Shown: positions 52,552 through 60,774 of the stretch, in pieces
How positions within the stretch are numbered: the first letter of the stretch is position 1
How the letters are laid out: each line of letters starts with the position of its first letter
Assembly: GCF_900094585.1 (NCBI RefSeq)
Contig: NZ_FMAG01000008.1
Span: 265,159 to 329,158, forward strand
Direction: 5' to 3'
DNA: 64,000 bases
DNA from: Martinezella multihospitum
GTDB taxonomy: Bacteria; Pseudomonadota; Alphaproteobacteria; Rhizobiales; Rhizobiaceae
Notes under the pieces: generated by a model
What the model saw: the letters and a program-made list of their open reading frames with translations, nothing else
Told to the model about the DNA's origin: nothing
Database searches by the model: none
Made by a program: the position numbers and the translations under genes

Positions 52552-53907
52552 ATGACGGGCAAACAACGGCAATTGAAGCTGGGCGCTTTCCTTTATCCCA
52601 CCGGTCACCACATTGCCGCCTGGCGGCATCCGCAGACGCAGGCCGATGCCGGTTCCAACTTTGCCCATTACGTCGAGCTGGCGCAAATCGCTGAAGCGGC
52701 AAAGTTCGATCTGATCTTCTTGGCCGATGGCGTCGGGACGCGTGGATCGGATACGGAGGCGCTGCATCGCACAGCCCAGCGTTACGTCGCGCAGTTCGAG
52801 CCGATCACCTTGCTGTCGGCATTGGCGGCGGTGACGAAGAACATTGGCTTCGTCGCGACCGCCTCGACCTCATTCAACGAGCCCTATCACATCGCCCGCA
52901 AATTCGCCTCTCTCGATCACATCAGCGGGGGCCGTGCCGGCTGGAACCTCGTGACATCGTCAAGCGATCACGAAGCGCATAATTTCGGCAGGGACGAACA
53001 CTACGCCCATGCGGAGCGCTATGAGCGTGCCGAAGAATTTGCCGATGTCGTACTCGGCCTTTGGGATACCTGGGAAGAAGACGCATTCCCCCGCAACAAG
53101 CAAAGCGGCGTCTTTTATGAGCCGGAGAAGCAACATATTCTCAATCATAGGGGTAAGCACTTCAAGGTGCGGGGGCCTCTCAACGTGGCGCGTACGCCGC
53201 AGGGCCAACCCGTCCTCGTGCAGGCAGGCTCTTCCGAGCCGGGAAGGGAGCTTGCCGCCCGCACCGCCGAGGTCGTCTTTACTGCGCATCAGACCATCGA
53301 CGATGCCCGGACCTTCTACGCGGATATCAAGGGTCGCCTGGCGAAATACGGCAGGGATCGGGATGATCTCAAGATCATGCCCGGCATCTTCCCGGTCGTC
53401 GGCAGAACGCGCGAGGAAGCGCAGCAAAAATTCGCCGAACTTCAGGACCTCGTCCATCCGGTTGTCGGCCTCTCGATGCTGAACGGCATGTCAAGCGGAG
53501 TCGATCTCTCCCAATATCCGCTCGACGGTCCTATTCCGGATCTGCCTGAGACCAATGGCAGCAAGAGCCGTCAGAAATTGCTACTCGATCTCGCCCGGCG
53601 GGAAAACCTGACGATCCGGGAGCTTTATCTTCGTATTGCTGGCGCGCGCGGTCATTGGCAGATCGTGGGAACGCCGATCGAGATCGCCGATCAGATGGAG
53701 GAATGGTTCACGACCGGGGCCGCCGATGGCTTCAACGTCATGCCGCCGCAGCTGCCGACCGGCCTTTACGATTTCGTCGAGCATGTGCTGCCGGAACTGC
53801 GTCGTCGCGGCCTTTTCCGCAGCGACTACGAAGGCAAGACGCTGCGCGAAAATCTGGGATTGAAGGTGCCTCTGCACCCGGCGCGACACGCCGTTGCTGC
53901 GGAGTAA
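52552..53907 (+). CDS. DszA/NtaA-family FMNH2 monooxygenase (3)
   Basis: 451 aa, the same length as the paralogue at 49695. Blocks are LGAFLYPTGHHIAAWRHPQT, FDLIFLADGVGTRGSDTEAL, FNEPYHIARKFASLDHISGG, RAGWNLVTSSSDHEAHNFG and QPVLVQAGSSEPGRELAART. It leads the plus-strand operon with an SsuB-like ATPase 6 bases later, so uptake and cleavage are encoded together, as in ssu operons where SsuD is the monooxygenase. It ends AVAAE. Confidence 0.91.
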   Translation: MTGKQRQLKLGAFLYPTGHHIAAWRHPQTQADAGSNFAHYVELAQIAEAAKFDLIFLADGVGTRGSDTEALHRTAQRYVAQFEPITLLSALAAVTKNIGFVATASTSFNEPYHIARKFASLDHISGGRAGWNLVTSSSDHEAHNFGRDEHYAHAERYERAEEFADVVLGLWDTWEEDAFPRNKQSGVFYEPEKQHILNHRGKHFKVRGPLNVARTPQGQPVLVQAGSSEPGRELAARTAEVVFTAHQTIDDARTFYADIKGRLAKYGRDRDDLKIMPGIFPVVGRTREEAQQKFAELQDLVHPVVGLSMLNGMSSGVDLSQYPLDGPIPDLPETNGSKSRQKLLLDLARRENLTIRELYLRIAGARGHWQIVGTPIEIADQMEEWFTTGAADGFNVMPPQLPTGLYDFVEHVLPELRRRGLFRSDYEGKTLRENLGLKVPLHPARHAVAAE

Positions 53908-53913
53908 CAAGCC

Positions 53914-54744
53914 ATGGGCAATTCCCTGCATCTCCAGATCGGCCATGTCACCCGCCAGTTCAAGGTCAATGGCGAGACATTGACCGCGCTCGACGATGTC
54001 AGCCTTGATATCGCCGAGGGCGAATTCGTGACCATCGTCGGCGCAAGCGGTTGCGGAAAGTCGACGCTGCTGCGCCTCGGTGCCGGCCTTGATCTTCCGA
54101 CATCAGGCTTTGTCGGCCACGCCGGGCGGCCCGTCACGGAGCCAAGCCTCGAGCGCGGCATCGTCTTTCAGGAGCCAAGACTTTTCCCCTGGTTGACGGT
54201 CGCCCGCAATATAGCGCTCGGGCTGGAGAATTCCGAGCTGCCCAAGGCGGAGAAGGACAGGCTTGTCGAATCCCACCTCGAACTTGTCGGGCTTTCCGGT
54301 TTCGCGAAAGCCTACCCGCACCAGCTTTCCGGCGGGATGGCACAGCGCGCCGGCATCGCGCGCGGATTGGTCAATCGCCCCAATGTTCTCTTTCTCGATG
54401 AGCCTTTTGGCGCGCTTGACGCCATCACCAAGGCAAGACTGCAGGATGAGTTGCAGGCGATCTGGGCGAAGGAGCGCATCACCATGGTTCTGGTGACGCA
54501 TGATGTCGAGGAGGCCGTCTATCTCGGCGACCGGGTCGTCGTCATGTCGCCCCGGCCGGGCCGCATCCGCGACATCGTTGCGGTGGATTTGCCGCGCCCC
54601 CGCGATCGCACCTCTCCCCGGCTGGTCGAAGTCCGCAATCGCGTTCTTGAGAGCCTCAACGCCACGACGTCAACGCCCCGCCCGCCATCGAGCATCGCAA
54701 GTTCGGCGGTTGAAACCCGGCCTGCCGTCATCGCCGCAGAATAA
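53914..54744 (+). CDS. sulfonate-type ABC ATP-binding protein, SsuB-like
   Basis: 276 aa. Walker A is GASGCGKST (43-51), the Q loop is FQEPRLFPWLTV, signature LSGGMAQR (138-145), Walker B LFLDEP (159-164) and the switch VTHDVEEAV. The EPRLFPW sequence is typical of the nitrate/sulfonate/taurine class. The C-terminus has an unusual Ser/Thr/Pro-rich tail ending AVIAAE. It is followed after 14 bases by the binding protein gene. Confidence 0.94.
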   Translation: MGNSLHLQIGHVTRQFKVNGETLTALDDVSLDIAEGEFVTIVGASGCGKSTLLRLGAGLDLPTSGFVGHAGRPVTEPSLERGIVFQEPRLFPWLTVARNIALGLENSELPKAEKDRLVESHLELVGLSGFAKAYPHQLSGGMAQRAGIARGLVNRPNVLFLDEPFGALDAITKARLQDELQAIWAKERITMVLVTHDVEEAVYLGDRVVVMSPRPGRIRDIVAVDLPRPRDRTSPRLVEVRNRVLESLNATTSTPRPPSSIASSAVETRPAVIAAE

Positions 54745-54758
54745 TCACGGAGCAACAG

Positions 54759-55835
54759 ATGAAACTGTCCATTATTTCCCGTTTGGCCGCCGGTGCAGCA
54801 GTTGCCTTGACCCTGCTATCCGCCTCTGCCTGGGCGCAGGATCCCCTTGTCATTCACGTCGGCTACGCCGCGATCGGTGTCGACAACAAACCCTATGCCG
54901 AGGGAACGTCGGCAGCGACGGCACGCGCCGGCGAATTTCTGGAAAAGGAATTCGCCAACGATCCGAACGTCAAGATCGAATGGACCTTCTTCAAGGGCGC
55001 TGGCCCGGCCGTCAACGAAGGCTTTGCCAATGACCAGCTCGACTTTGCCTACCAGGGCGATCTTCCAGCGCTGATCGGGCGGGCAACGGGCCTGAAGACG
55101 AAATTCCTGCTGGCGAGCGGCGCGCGCAAGCCGCTCTATCTCGCCGTTGCCAAGGGTTCCGGCATCAAGACGATCGAGGATCTGAAGGGTCGCAAGGTCG
55201 CGCTGCAGCGCGGTACCAACGGCCACCTCTCGGCAATCAAGATCTTGCAGGCGCATGGGCTGACCGAGCGTGACATCCAGGTTGTCAATCTGGATACCGC
55301 CGGCACGGTCGCGGCTTTGACCAGCAAGGATATCGACGCCGCTTTCGGCGACACGCAGCTCATCAATCTCGCAGCAAAAGACAGCGCCGATGTCATCTAT
55401 ACGACGAAGGGTGATGATCCGCGCTTCGGCCGCAATGCCGGCATCATCGGCCGCGAGGCCTTCATCGATGCTCATCCGGAGATCACGCAGCGTGTCGTCG
55501 ATGCTTTCGTCAAGGCGGCGCAATGGTCGTCGGAAGAGCAGAACCGCGCGGCCCTCTTCGAACTCTGGCATAAGTCAGGCACGCCCGTTCCGATCCTGGA
55601 GGAATATTTCCGCAACGATACGCTGGCCTACCGCAACTCGCCGCTGATCGATGATCTCCTCGTCTCGCAGTACAAGGAGCAGGCGATCAAGAGCAAGGAA
55701 TATGGCCTGATCCGCCGCGACGTCGATCTCAACGGCTGGTTCGAGCCGAAATATCTCAACAATGCGCTGGAAAGGTTCGGGCTGACGAAATTCTGGCAGC
55801 CCTATGGTGCCGACGGAAAGCCGGCCTCTTCCTGA
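54759..55835 (+). CDS. sulfonate-type periplasmic binding protein, SsuA-like
   Basis: 358 aa. The signal peptide runs to about residue 26 (MKLSIISRLAAGAAVALTLL, cleavage at AWA/QD). Mature blocks are VIHVGYAAIGVDNKPYAEGT, LDFAYQGDLPALIGRATGL and GIKTIEDLKGRKVALQRGTN, the SsuA/NrtA pattern. It delivers an organosulfonate or related anion to the two permeases encoded downstream. In contrast to the DszB-like protein at 31075 it has a clear export signal and no Cys-His-Arg set. Confidence 0.93.
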   Translation: MKLSIISRLAAGAAVALTLLSASAWAQDPLVIHVGYAAIGVDNKPYAEGTSAATARAGEFLEKEFANDPNVKIEWTFFKGAGPAVNEGFANDQLDFAYQGDLPALIGRATGLKTKFLLASGARKPLYLAVAKGSGIKTIEDLKGRKVALQRGTNGHLSAIKILQAHGLTERDIQVVNLDTAGTVAALTSKDIDAAFGDTQLINLAAKDSADVIYTTKGDDPRFGRNAGIIGREAFIDAHPEITQRVVDAFVKAAQWSSEEQNRAALFELWHKSGTPVPILEEYFRNDTLAYRNSPLIDDLLVSQYKEQAIKSKEYGLIRRDVDLNGWFEPKYLNNALERFGLTKFWQPYGADGKPASS

Positions 55836-55868
55836 TCGTTGCCGGCCGGATGGGCGAAGGAGGCTTCC

Positions 55869-56687
55869 ATGAGCGTTGTTGCTGAGGCAGTCGGTCGCGG
55901 CAGTCTCCCACTATCGTCGGCAAGGCTGCGGCGCCTCGTCGTTTTCGCGACGGGCCTTATCTTTCCGCTTGGCCTGTTTGGCCTCTGGTGGGTGGCTTCC
56001 GCCAGAGGCTGGCTGCCCGAACAGATCCTGCCGCCGCCTGCCTATGTCTACCAGACCGGCCGCGACATGATCCTGAGTGGTGAGCTTCTCTATCACACCG
56101 GCGTCAGCCTCGGCCGTGTCGTCATTGGCTTTACCATAGGCGCTGGACTTGGCCTGTTGCTCGGCATCGCCATGGGACTTTCCGAAAGGGTCGAGGATTA
56201 TGTCAAGCCGCTCTTCCTCGCCTTCGCCCAAATCCCGACGCTCGGATGGATTCCGCTTTTGATGCTGCTTGTCGGTATCGAAGAGACCTTGAAGATCATC
56301 ATCATCGCCAAGGGCGCCATCGTGCCGATGACGATGAATACGCTGGCCGGAATCCGCGGCGTCTCGCCGAAATATCTCGAAGTTGGCAGGGCGCTACGAT
56401 TCAGCCGCTGGCAGACCTTGCGTCTGATCGTGCTGCCGGGCGCTCTCCCGTCCATATTCACCGGCATTCGCTACGGCCTGACCCATTCATGGACTTCGCT
56501 TGTCGGTGTGGAGCTGCTCGCCTCTTCCGAGGGGCTTGGTTATCTGCTGGTCTGGGGACGGCAGATGTTCTGGCTCGATACGGTTATCGTTGCCATGATC
56601 GCGATCGGACTGGTTGGCTTCATCATGGACAAGGGTCTTGATCGGACCGAGCTCCTGATCCAGCGTTGGAAACGGCAGGAGATCTGA
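55869..56687 (+). CDS. sulfonate-type ABC permease, SsuC-like (1)
   Basis: 272 aa with six membrane segments (first one VVFATGLIFPLGLFGLWWVA). The C-terminal half has SPKYLEVGRALRFSRWQTLR, the coupling loop of this class, and LPSIFTGIRYGLTHSWTSLV. The ATG at 55869 follows GAAGGAGG; the open frame before it lacks a site. Two different permease genes in one Ssu-type operon suggest a heterodimeric channel, unlike the SsuC homodimer. Confidence 0.92.
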   Translation: MSVVAEAVGRGSLPLSSARLRRLVVFATGLIFPLGLFGLWWVASARGWLPEQILPPPAYVYQTGRDMILSGELLYHTGVSLGRVVIGFTIGAGLGLLLGIAMGLSERVEDYVKPLFLAFAQIPTLGWIPLLMLLVGIEETLKIIIIAKGAIVPMTMNTLAGIRGVSPKYLEVGRALRFSRWQTLRLIVLPGALPSIFTGIRYGLTHSWTSLVGVELLASSEGLGYLLVWGRQMFWLDTVIVAMIAIGLVGFIMDKGLDRTELLIQRWKRQEI

Positions 56688-56689
56688 CC

Positions 56690-57466
56690 ATGGCGCAAAC
56701 AAGCCGTTTCGTTCGTTTTCGGCGCGGCATAACGTTGCCGATCCTTCTCCTCGTCGCGTGGGAGGTCTCAAGCCGGACCGGTCTGGTGGATGCGCGTTTC
56801 CTGCCGTCGCTGGAGGATGTCGTCGCCACGGCCAAGCGTGAGCTGATCGATAACGATCTCATCGGCGAACTCGGCTTCAGCCTGATGCGCAATATTGCCG
56901 GATTCCTGATTGGATGCGTGCTCGGTGTCGCTTTCGCGAGCCTGCTTGCCCTGTCGCGAATTGCCGACCGATTGATCATGCCGACCTTCAATGGCCTAAA
57001 GCAGATCTCCCTTCTCGCCTGGATACCGCTGATCTCGGTCTGGTTCGGCTTCGGCGAGCAGGCAAAGATCGTCTTTGTTGCGCTTGCCGCCTTCATTCCG
57101 ATCGTTCTCAATACCTGTGACGGCATGCGCGAAGCGCCGGCGGATCTTTTGGAAGTGGCAAGAGCATTGAGGTTCAATGCAAGGCAGAAAGCTCTCCGGA
57201 TCTATATTCCCTCAGCGATGCCGTCGATCGCCACCGGCGTCCATCTGGGCCTGATCTATGCCTGGCTGGCAACGGTCGGGGCGGAATATTTCCTGGCGGT
57301 CGGTCCGGGTGTCGGTGGTCTGGTCATTGCCGGTCGAGAACGGTTCGACATGGCGCTCGTCATGGTCGGCGTCTTCGTGCTCGGCTTCGTCGGCTTTACC
57401 TTAAACCGTCTCGCCTATGCGCTTGAAGCTTATTTGTTGCGCTGGCGGCCTAAGCAGACCGCGTAG
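56690..57466 (+). CDS. sulfonate-type ABC permease, SsuC-like (2)
   Basis: 258 aa. Membrane segments begin at ITLPILLLVAWEVSSRTGL. The coupling loop is PADLLEVARALRFNARQKAL and the following block is YIPSAMPSIATGVHLGLIYA. It is paralogous to the gene before it, 2 bases upstream. The ATG at 56690 is used, with GGCAGGAGATCTGACC before it. It is the last gene of the operon; no clear terminator follows. Confidence 0.92.
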   Translation: MAQTSRFVRFRRGITLPILLLVAWEVSSRTGLVDARFLPSLEDVVATAKRELIDNDLIGELGFSLMRNIAGFLIGCVLGVAFASLLALSRIADRLIMPTFNGLKQISLLAWIPLISVWFGFGEQAKIVFVALAAFIPIVLNTCDGMREAPADLLEVARALRFNARQKALRIYIPSAMPSIATGVHLGLIYAWLATVGAEYFLAVGPGVGGLVIAGRERFDMALVMVGVFVLGFVGFTLNRLAYALEAYLLRWRPKQTA

Positions 57467-57766
57467 GCTGCAAATGTCATGCTTCACTGTATCAAGCGGC
57501 TAAGCTCGTTGTTCGATATTGTCTGGCGCGAAATAGCAGTTGGCAGCTCTTAACGATTGGGACTTCAAATGCGAGGCTGGGTTCCAGTTCACTTCCTCTC
57601 AAGAGCAATCATAGTCGGTGCGCAGGGTAAAGATCCCGTCGATCCGTCGTCGGAAGGCCGGAATTGTTTGCTGGGAGAGGGCTCCTACCTGAATTCTGGG
57701 CAAGCGCCTTGTGCAGGCGTTGACCAAACAATATGACATCGCTCCCGGGGATTGTTGTGACCTGCC
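57467..57766. other. intergenic region with nested inverted repeats
   Basis: 300 bases between the convergent Ssu-type operon and curlin-like gene. ATTGTTTG (57663-57670) pairs with CAAACAAT (57725-57732). Inside, CAAGCGCCT (57701-57709) pairs with AGGCGTTG (57715-57722) with one bulge. It could be a structured 3' end of the curlin mRNA or an RNA element. There is no gene and no T-run. Confidence 0.4.
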
Positions 57767-58180
57767 TTACCAGCCATAGCTGAAGGTAGCGCCACTGCCG
57801 TTATCCCCATCCTGCACCACGTCGGTTTCTGTATTTCGGCCATACTGGAAAATGCCATAGGCATTGTTGTTGCCGTTCTGCCGCAAGGTTGCCGAATGAC
57901 CGCTGCCCTGCTGCTGGATGAAGCCGAGATTGCCTCGGCCAGCCTGAGCGATGCCAGCTGCATTACCGCGGCCCAGCTGCCGGATGTCGGCGTCTTTCAG
58001 ACCGCGGTAGAGCAAATAGACGCGCAGTCCGGTCGAGAAAAGATCCGCATCCTCGGCATTATCAGGCACAAGGTTGAACGAGATACGGCCGCCGGCATAG
58101 GCTGGCACGGACAAAGCGACTTGCCCCAGGCTCCCGGCAAGAAGAGTGACAGTAAGGATCTTAAACACGTTGCGGGTCAT
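57767..58180 (-). CDS. curlin-repeat protein, minor or CsgB-like
   Basis: 137 aa secreted protein. The signal peptide is MTRNVFKILTVTLLAGSLGQ with cleavage near AYA/GG. The C-terminal half has curlin-type repeats with spaced Gln, Gly and Asn: IRQLGRGNAAGIAQAGRGN, LGFIQQQGSGHSATLRQNG, NNNAYGIFQYGRNTETD and VVQDGDN. Such repeats stack into amyloid fibres. The long non-repeat N-terminal part and fewer repeats suggest a nucleator or accessory curlin. The ATG at 58180 has GGAG about six bases upstream. It is separated from csgH by a repeat and terminator. Confidence 0.85.
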   Translation of the reverse strand: MTRNVFKILTVTLLAGSLGQVALSVPAYAGGRISFNLVPDNAEDADLFSTGLRVYLLYRGLKDADIRQLGRGNAAGIAQAGRGNLGFIQQQGSGHSATLRQNGNNNAYGIFQYGRNTETDVVQDGDNGSGATFSYGW

Positions 58181-58280
58181 CCTGATCTCCATTGGACGGC
58201 TGTCTTAGCCGATGACCAACTTTCGCACCTTTAAGCTGAACCCAGTCGGAATTGCCCGTTCAGTTGTCGTTCAGTCGTCT

Positions 58281-58386
58281 AGAGCAATTCCAGGAAAAGT
58301 GCGTAGCGGCTTTCCGTTCGGAATTGCGTGAAACCAAAGAGATAGAGGGGTTCAGAGGCTCCGCGAAAAACTGAACCGCTCTAAAC
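58281..58386 (+). repeat. rhizobial intergenic mosaic repeat, copy C
   Basis: It begins agagcaattccaggaaaa, continues gtgcgtagcggctttccgt, cggaattgcgtgaaaccaaa and gagatagaggggttcag, and ends ctgaaccgctctaaa. It is the most complete copy in the window and aligns with 7973-8073 throughout and with the left half of 5733-5829. The right part folds by ggttcag against ctgaacc. It lies between csgH and the second curlin gene. Confidence 0.82.
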
Positions 58387-58398
58387 CCGATCGAAAGC

Positions 58399-58427
58399 AA
58401 AAGGGCGCCAGAAACCGGCGCCCTTTT
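58399..58427 (-). terminator. intrinsic terminator after csgH
   Basis: Arms AAAAGGGCGCC and GGCGCCCTTTT enclose AGAAACC. The hairpin lies 29 bases after the csgH stop on the minus strand and works in either direction because T-runs follow on both strands. It separates csgH from the curlin gene at 57767. Confidence 0.88.
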
Positions 58428-58455
58428 AAAGGGATTTGCAGAGTGCAGAGGCCGA

Positions 58456-58854
58456 TTAGTTGCCGCCGACCTGCTTCGTGCAGCTGAAACTCTTATCTCC
58501 GATCACAATATCCAGTGTTGCCTTGTACGCGGCTCCTTTGGAGCCGAGCGAGACCGAGCTGAGGATTGCCGCATGCCCCGCTAAGGCATCAAAATCGCCG
58601 CTCTGGTTGATCGTGGAACTTCCACCGTCTTCCGATTTCTCGACATGGAAGGTGTAGGTCCCGCCGACATGGCTGTCGGCGTGGACAAGCGCATCCAGTC
58701 TCACCATACCTGCTCCAGGCGTTGCTTTGATTTCGCAAAGCTCCGCCTCGTCAGATTGGTTGGCAGTCGTCATGGCCGCAACGGCGCCGACGGGAAGCAG
58801 GACCAGAGCGAGTATCGTCATCAGACGGCGTGGATGTTTGACGCTATTTGGCAT
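58456..58854 (-). CDS. csgH: curli assembly chaperone CsgH-like
   Basis: 132 aa with a signal peptide (TILALVLLPVGAVAAMTTA). The mature domain of about 100 residues has two cysteines (CEIKATPGAG near the start and SFSCTKQVGG at the end) likely to form a disulfide across the beta sandwich. The pattern GTYTFHVEKSEDGGSSTINQSGDF matches the alphaproteobacterial CsgH family, periplasmic proteins that stop curlin from polymerising too early. It lies between two curlin-repeat genes, which supports the name. A terminator follows. Confidence 0.83.
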   Translation of the reverse strand: MPNSVKHPRRLMTILALVLLPVGAVAAMTTANQSDEAELCEIKATPGAGMVRLDALVHADSHVGGTYTFHVEKSEDGGSSTINQSGDFDALAGHAAILSSVSLGSKGAAYKATLDIVIGDKSFSCTKQVGGN

Positions 58855-58918
58855 GGGTCATCTCCCCAAATGGTCTGCTGTTGCGTTTCTGACTTCTTTC
58901 ACGTCATCGCGCAGCTGC

Positions 58919-59356
58919 TTACGGGCAGGCTTGGACGAAGGCCGCGACATTGCCGTTGCCGCCCTGGCTGACATTGGCGCTGCAGCCATGGCCGACCTGG
59001 ACGCCAGCTGCGATGTTGCCATTGCCGTCCTGGGTAAGGATGGTCGTGTGGTTGGAGCCAAACTGGCCGATGCCGGCTATGTTGCGGTCACCGTTCTGAT
59101 AGGTGGCGCCGTAGTTATCATTGCCTTCCTGACCGACAGCCGAAAGGTTGTGGCGACCATATTGATGGCCGACAATCCGGTTATAGCCACCATTCTGGTA
59201 GGTTCTGATGCGGTTTCCGTACCCTTCCTGCGCACCACCGGTAGAGTTCGACCAGCCATATTGTTCGATACGTACATCGTTGGCCATGGCAGGGGCTGCG
59301 GCGGTGAGGCCGACGAGAGCGACGAGTGCGGTTGCAATGAAAGACGTGCGGATCAT
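58919..59356 (-). CDS. curlin-repeat protein, CsgA-like major subunit
   Basis: 145 aa. The signal peptide is IRTSFIATALVALVGLTAAA, cleaved near AMA/ND. Nearly the whole mature protein is repeats: YGNRIRTYQNGGYNRIVGHQ, YGRHNLSAVGQEGNDNYGATY, QNGDRNIAGIGQFGSNHTTI and LTQDGNGNIAAGVQVGHG, each with the Gln/Gly/Asn spacing of curlins. It ends with two cysteines (HGCSA and QACP), unusual for a curlin and able to close a terminal disulfide. It is the first gene of the locus and should be the main fibre subunit. Confidence 0.87.
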   Translation of the reverse strand: MIRTSFIATALVALVGLTAAAPAMANDVRIEQYGWSNSTGGAQEGYGNRIRTYQNGGYNRIVGHQYGRHNLSAVGQEGNDNYGATYQNGDRNIAGIGQFGSNHTTILTQDGNGNIAAGVQVGHGCSANVSQGGNGNVAAFVQACP

Positions 59357-59485
59357 GACTGTGTCTCCTCAGGCGGATAAGACCGCGGTTGAACGTCTTT
59401 CTTTTAGACGCCGCCTTCGGAACAGAAGCTGAAAGCACCATTCAGCCCGGGTTCATTCGCGGAGATCGGTGCCTGCCCCTTGCAA

Positions 59486-59791
59486 TTAAACCGTCCTATC
59501 ATTCAAAGATGGCGGGCTGATCTCTAATGCCATCAAAACTGTTTGGCGGCGCTGCCCGGCGCGCAGTCCATCAATGTAAAAGTCGAGATGCCTGTGTGCG
59601 AGCGCGCGCTCCTCGCTCGAAGGCAGCCCAGCTGCGAGTGGTCGCGCAAAGCGGATCAAGGCCAATACGATATCGCGATCGGAGAGATCGCTGCGGAGCG
59701 CGCCGTCCTGGGTGGTGCGGCTGACGATAGAGACATCCGCATGAGCAGGCTGCAGACTTCTAACGGCGGTCCGGCCGCTGTGGAGGCTCAT
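59486..59791 (-). CDS. small protein coupled to a LysR gene, function unknown
   Basis: 101 aa. I do not recognise it. The start overlaps the stop of the LysR gene by four bases (ATGA), an arrangement typical of real translational coupling. The middle, DIVLALIRFARPLAAGLPSS followed by EERALAHRHLDFYIDGLRAG, would form amphipathic helices. There is no signal peptide or membrane segment. An overlapping plus-strand frame exists, so it may equally be non-coding. Confidence 0.4.
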   Translation of the reverse strand: MSLHSGRTAVRSLQPAHADVSIVSRTTQDGALRSDLSDRDIVLALIRFARPLAAGLPSSEERALAHRHLDFYIDGLRAGQRRQTVLMALEISPPSLNDRTV

Positions 59792-60660
59792 TTGGTGCGT
59801 ATCTCAAGCGCTACTGACGTCATGCGACTCTGCTCATAAAGCCAATCGCAGAATTCTCGAGGCCCCGGCCTGACATCATCATTGCGGAAAAGCGCGAAGT
59901 GCCAGTCGGGACCGTCAAGTACTTGGTCGAAGGGCATCACCAATGCGCCCGATTTGACGAGGGGTTCGAAGAAACCGAGCGGTACGAGCGCCACGCCTTC
60001 GCCTGCGCAGGCAGCGTTCACGTTCAGGTCATGGTTTGGATATTCCACGCGGGTGAAGTTCAACCCCGGCGGGACACTCCCTGTTGCGCTCAGAAACCAT
60101 CTTTCCCAGTCTGGATGTGGCAACAGCGGCAGGGTTGCGAGCGTTTCGGGTACTAAAGGTTCTAGCAACGCCGCAAGCGATGGAGCCAGAAGCGGTGTTA
60201 GCTGCACAGGAAACAATCGAAAGCCCTCCAGGCCCGGCCAGTTGCCGGCTCCGGTGCGGATAGCGACGTCGAAGTCAGACTGATCACGAATATCGGCCGA
60301 AACATCGAGTTCGATTTCGCAGCGCTGATAGCTCGAAAGGCGCGGCGCGAGCCAGCGAGTCGCAAGCGTGGGAGGCGCGGTTACCCGCAGGGGAGGAGAT
60401 GCCGCCTCAAAAGCTGCCAAGGCGGAGTCAATTTCATCCATACCGCGTCGCACGCCCTTTGCAAGGAGGACGGCTTTCGGCGTGGGCACGACACGTGGTC
60501 CTCGCCGAATGAAGAGTGGTTCACCCAGTTCCTCCTCAAGGGTTCGAATACGCAGGCTCACCGCGGCCGGGGTCAGAAACAAACGTTCGGCTGCACGGGC
60601 GAAACTGCCAGAAGCGACGCAGATCTCAAGGACTTTCAGGGATTCCAGTGAAGGGCGCAT
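59788..60660 (-). CDS. LysR-family regulator
   Basis: 290 aa. The helix-turn-helix is within 1-60: ESLKVLEICVASGSFARAAE then LFLTPAAVSLRIRTLEEELG and EPLFIRRGPRVVPTPKAVLL. The effector domain has LRVTAPPTLATRWLAPRLSS and FDVAIRTGAGNWPGLEGFRL, again the GcvA group. It is divergent from the DUF3237 gene at 60775, the probable target; the 114-base gap would hold the operator. Confidence 0.92.
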   Translation of the reverse strand: MRPSLESLKVLEICVASGSFARAAERLFLTPAAVSLRIRTLEEELGEPLFIRRGPRVVPTPKAVLLAKGVRRGMDEIDSALAAFEAASPPLRVTAPPTLATRWLAPRLSSYQRCEIELDVSADIRDQSDFDVAIRTGAGNWPGLEGFRLFPVQLTPLLAPSLAALLEPLVPETLATLPLLPHPDWERWFLSATGSVPPGLNFTRVEYPNHDLNVNAACAGEGVALVPLGFFEPLVKSGALVMPFDQVLDGPDWHFALFRNDDVRPGPREFCDWLYEQSRMTSVALEIRTK

Positions 60661-60774
60661 ATGTAGTTTCGCTTGTGATAATGGTAAGTAATGCCCGTTT
60701 TCGCTCCGAGATTATAGCAGTTAATACACCCCTGAAATGGAGGCGATCGCGCGCTCCATAAATGGGAGGCCCTC

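Noticed and set aside
59543..59839. Plus-strand frame of 98 codons opposite the small LysR-coupled frame
   Set aside because: It runs antisense into the LysR gene and lacks a good start. The minus-strand frame with an ATGA overlap is the better candidate, though still weak.
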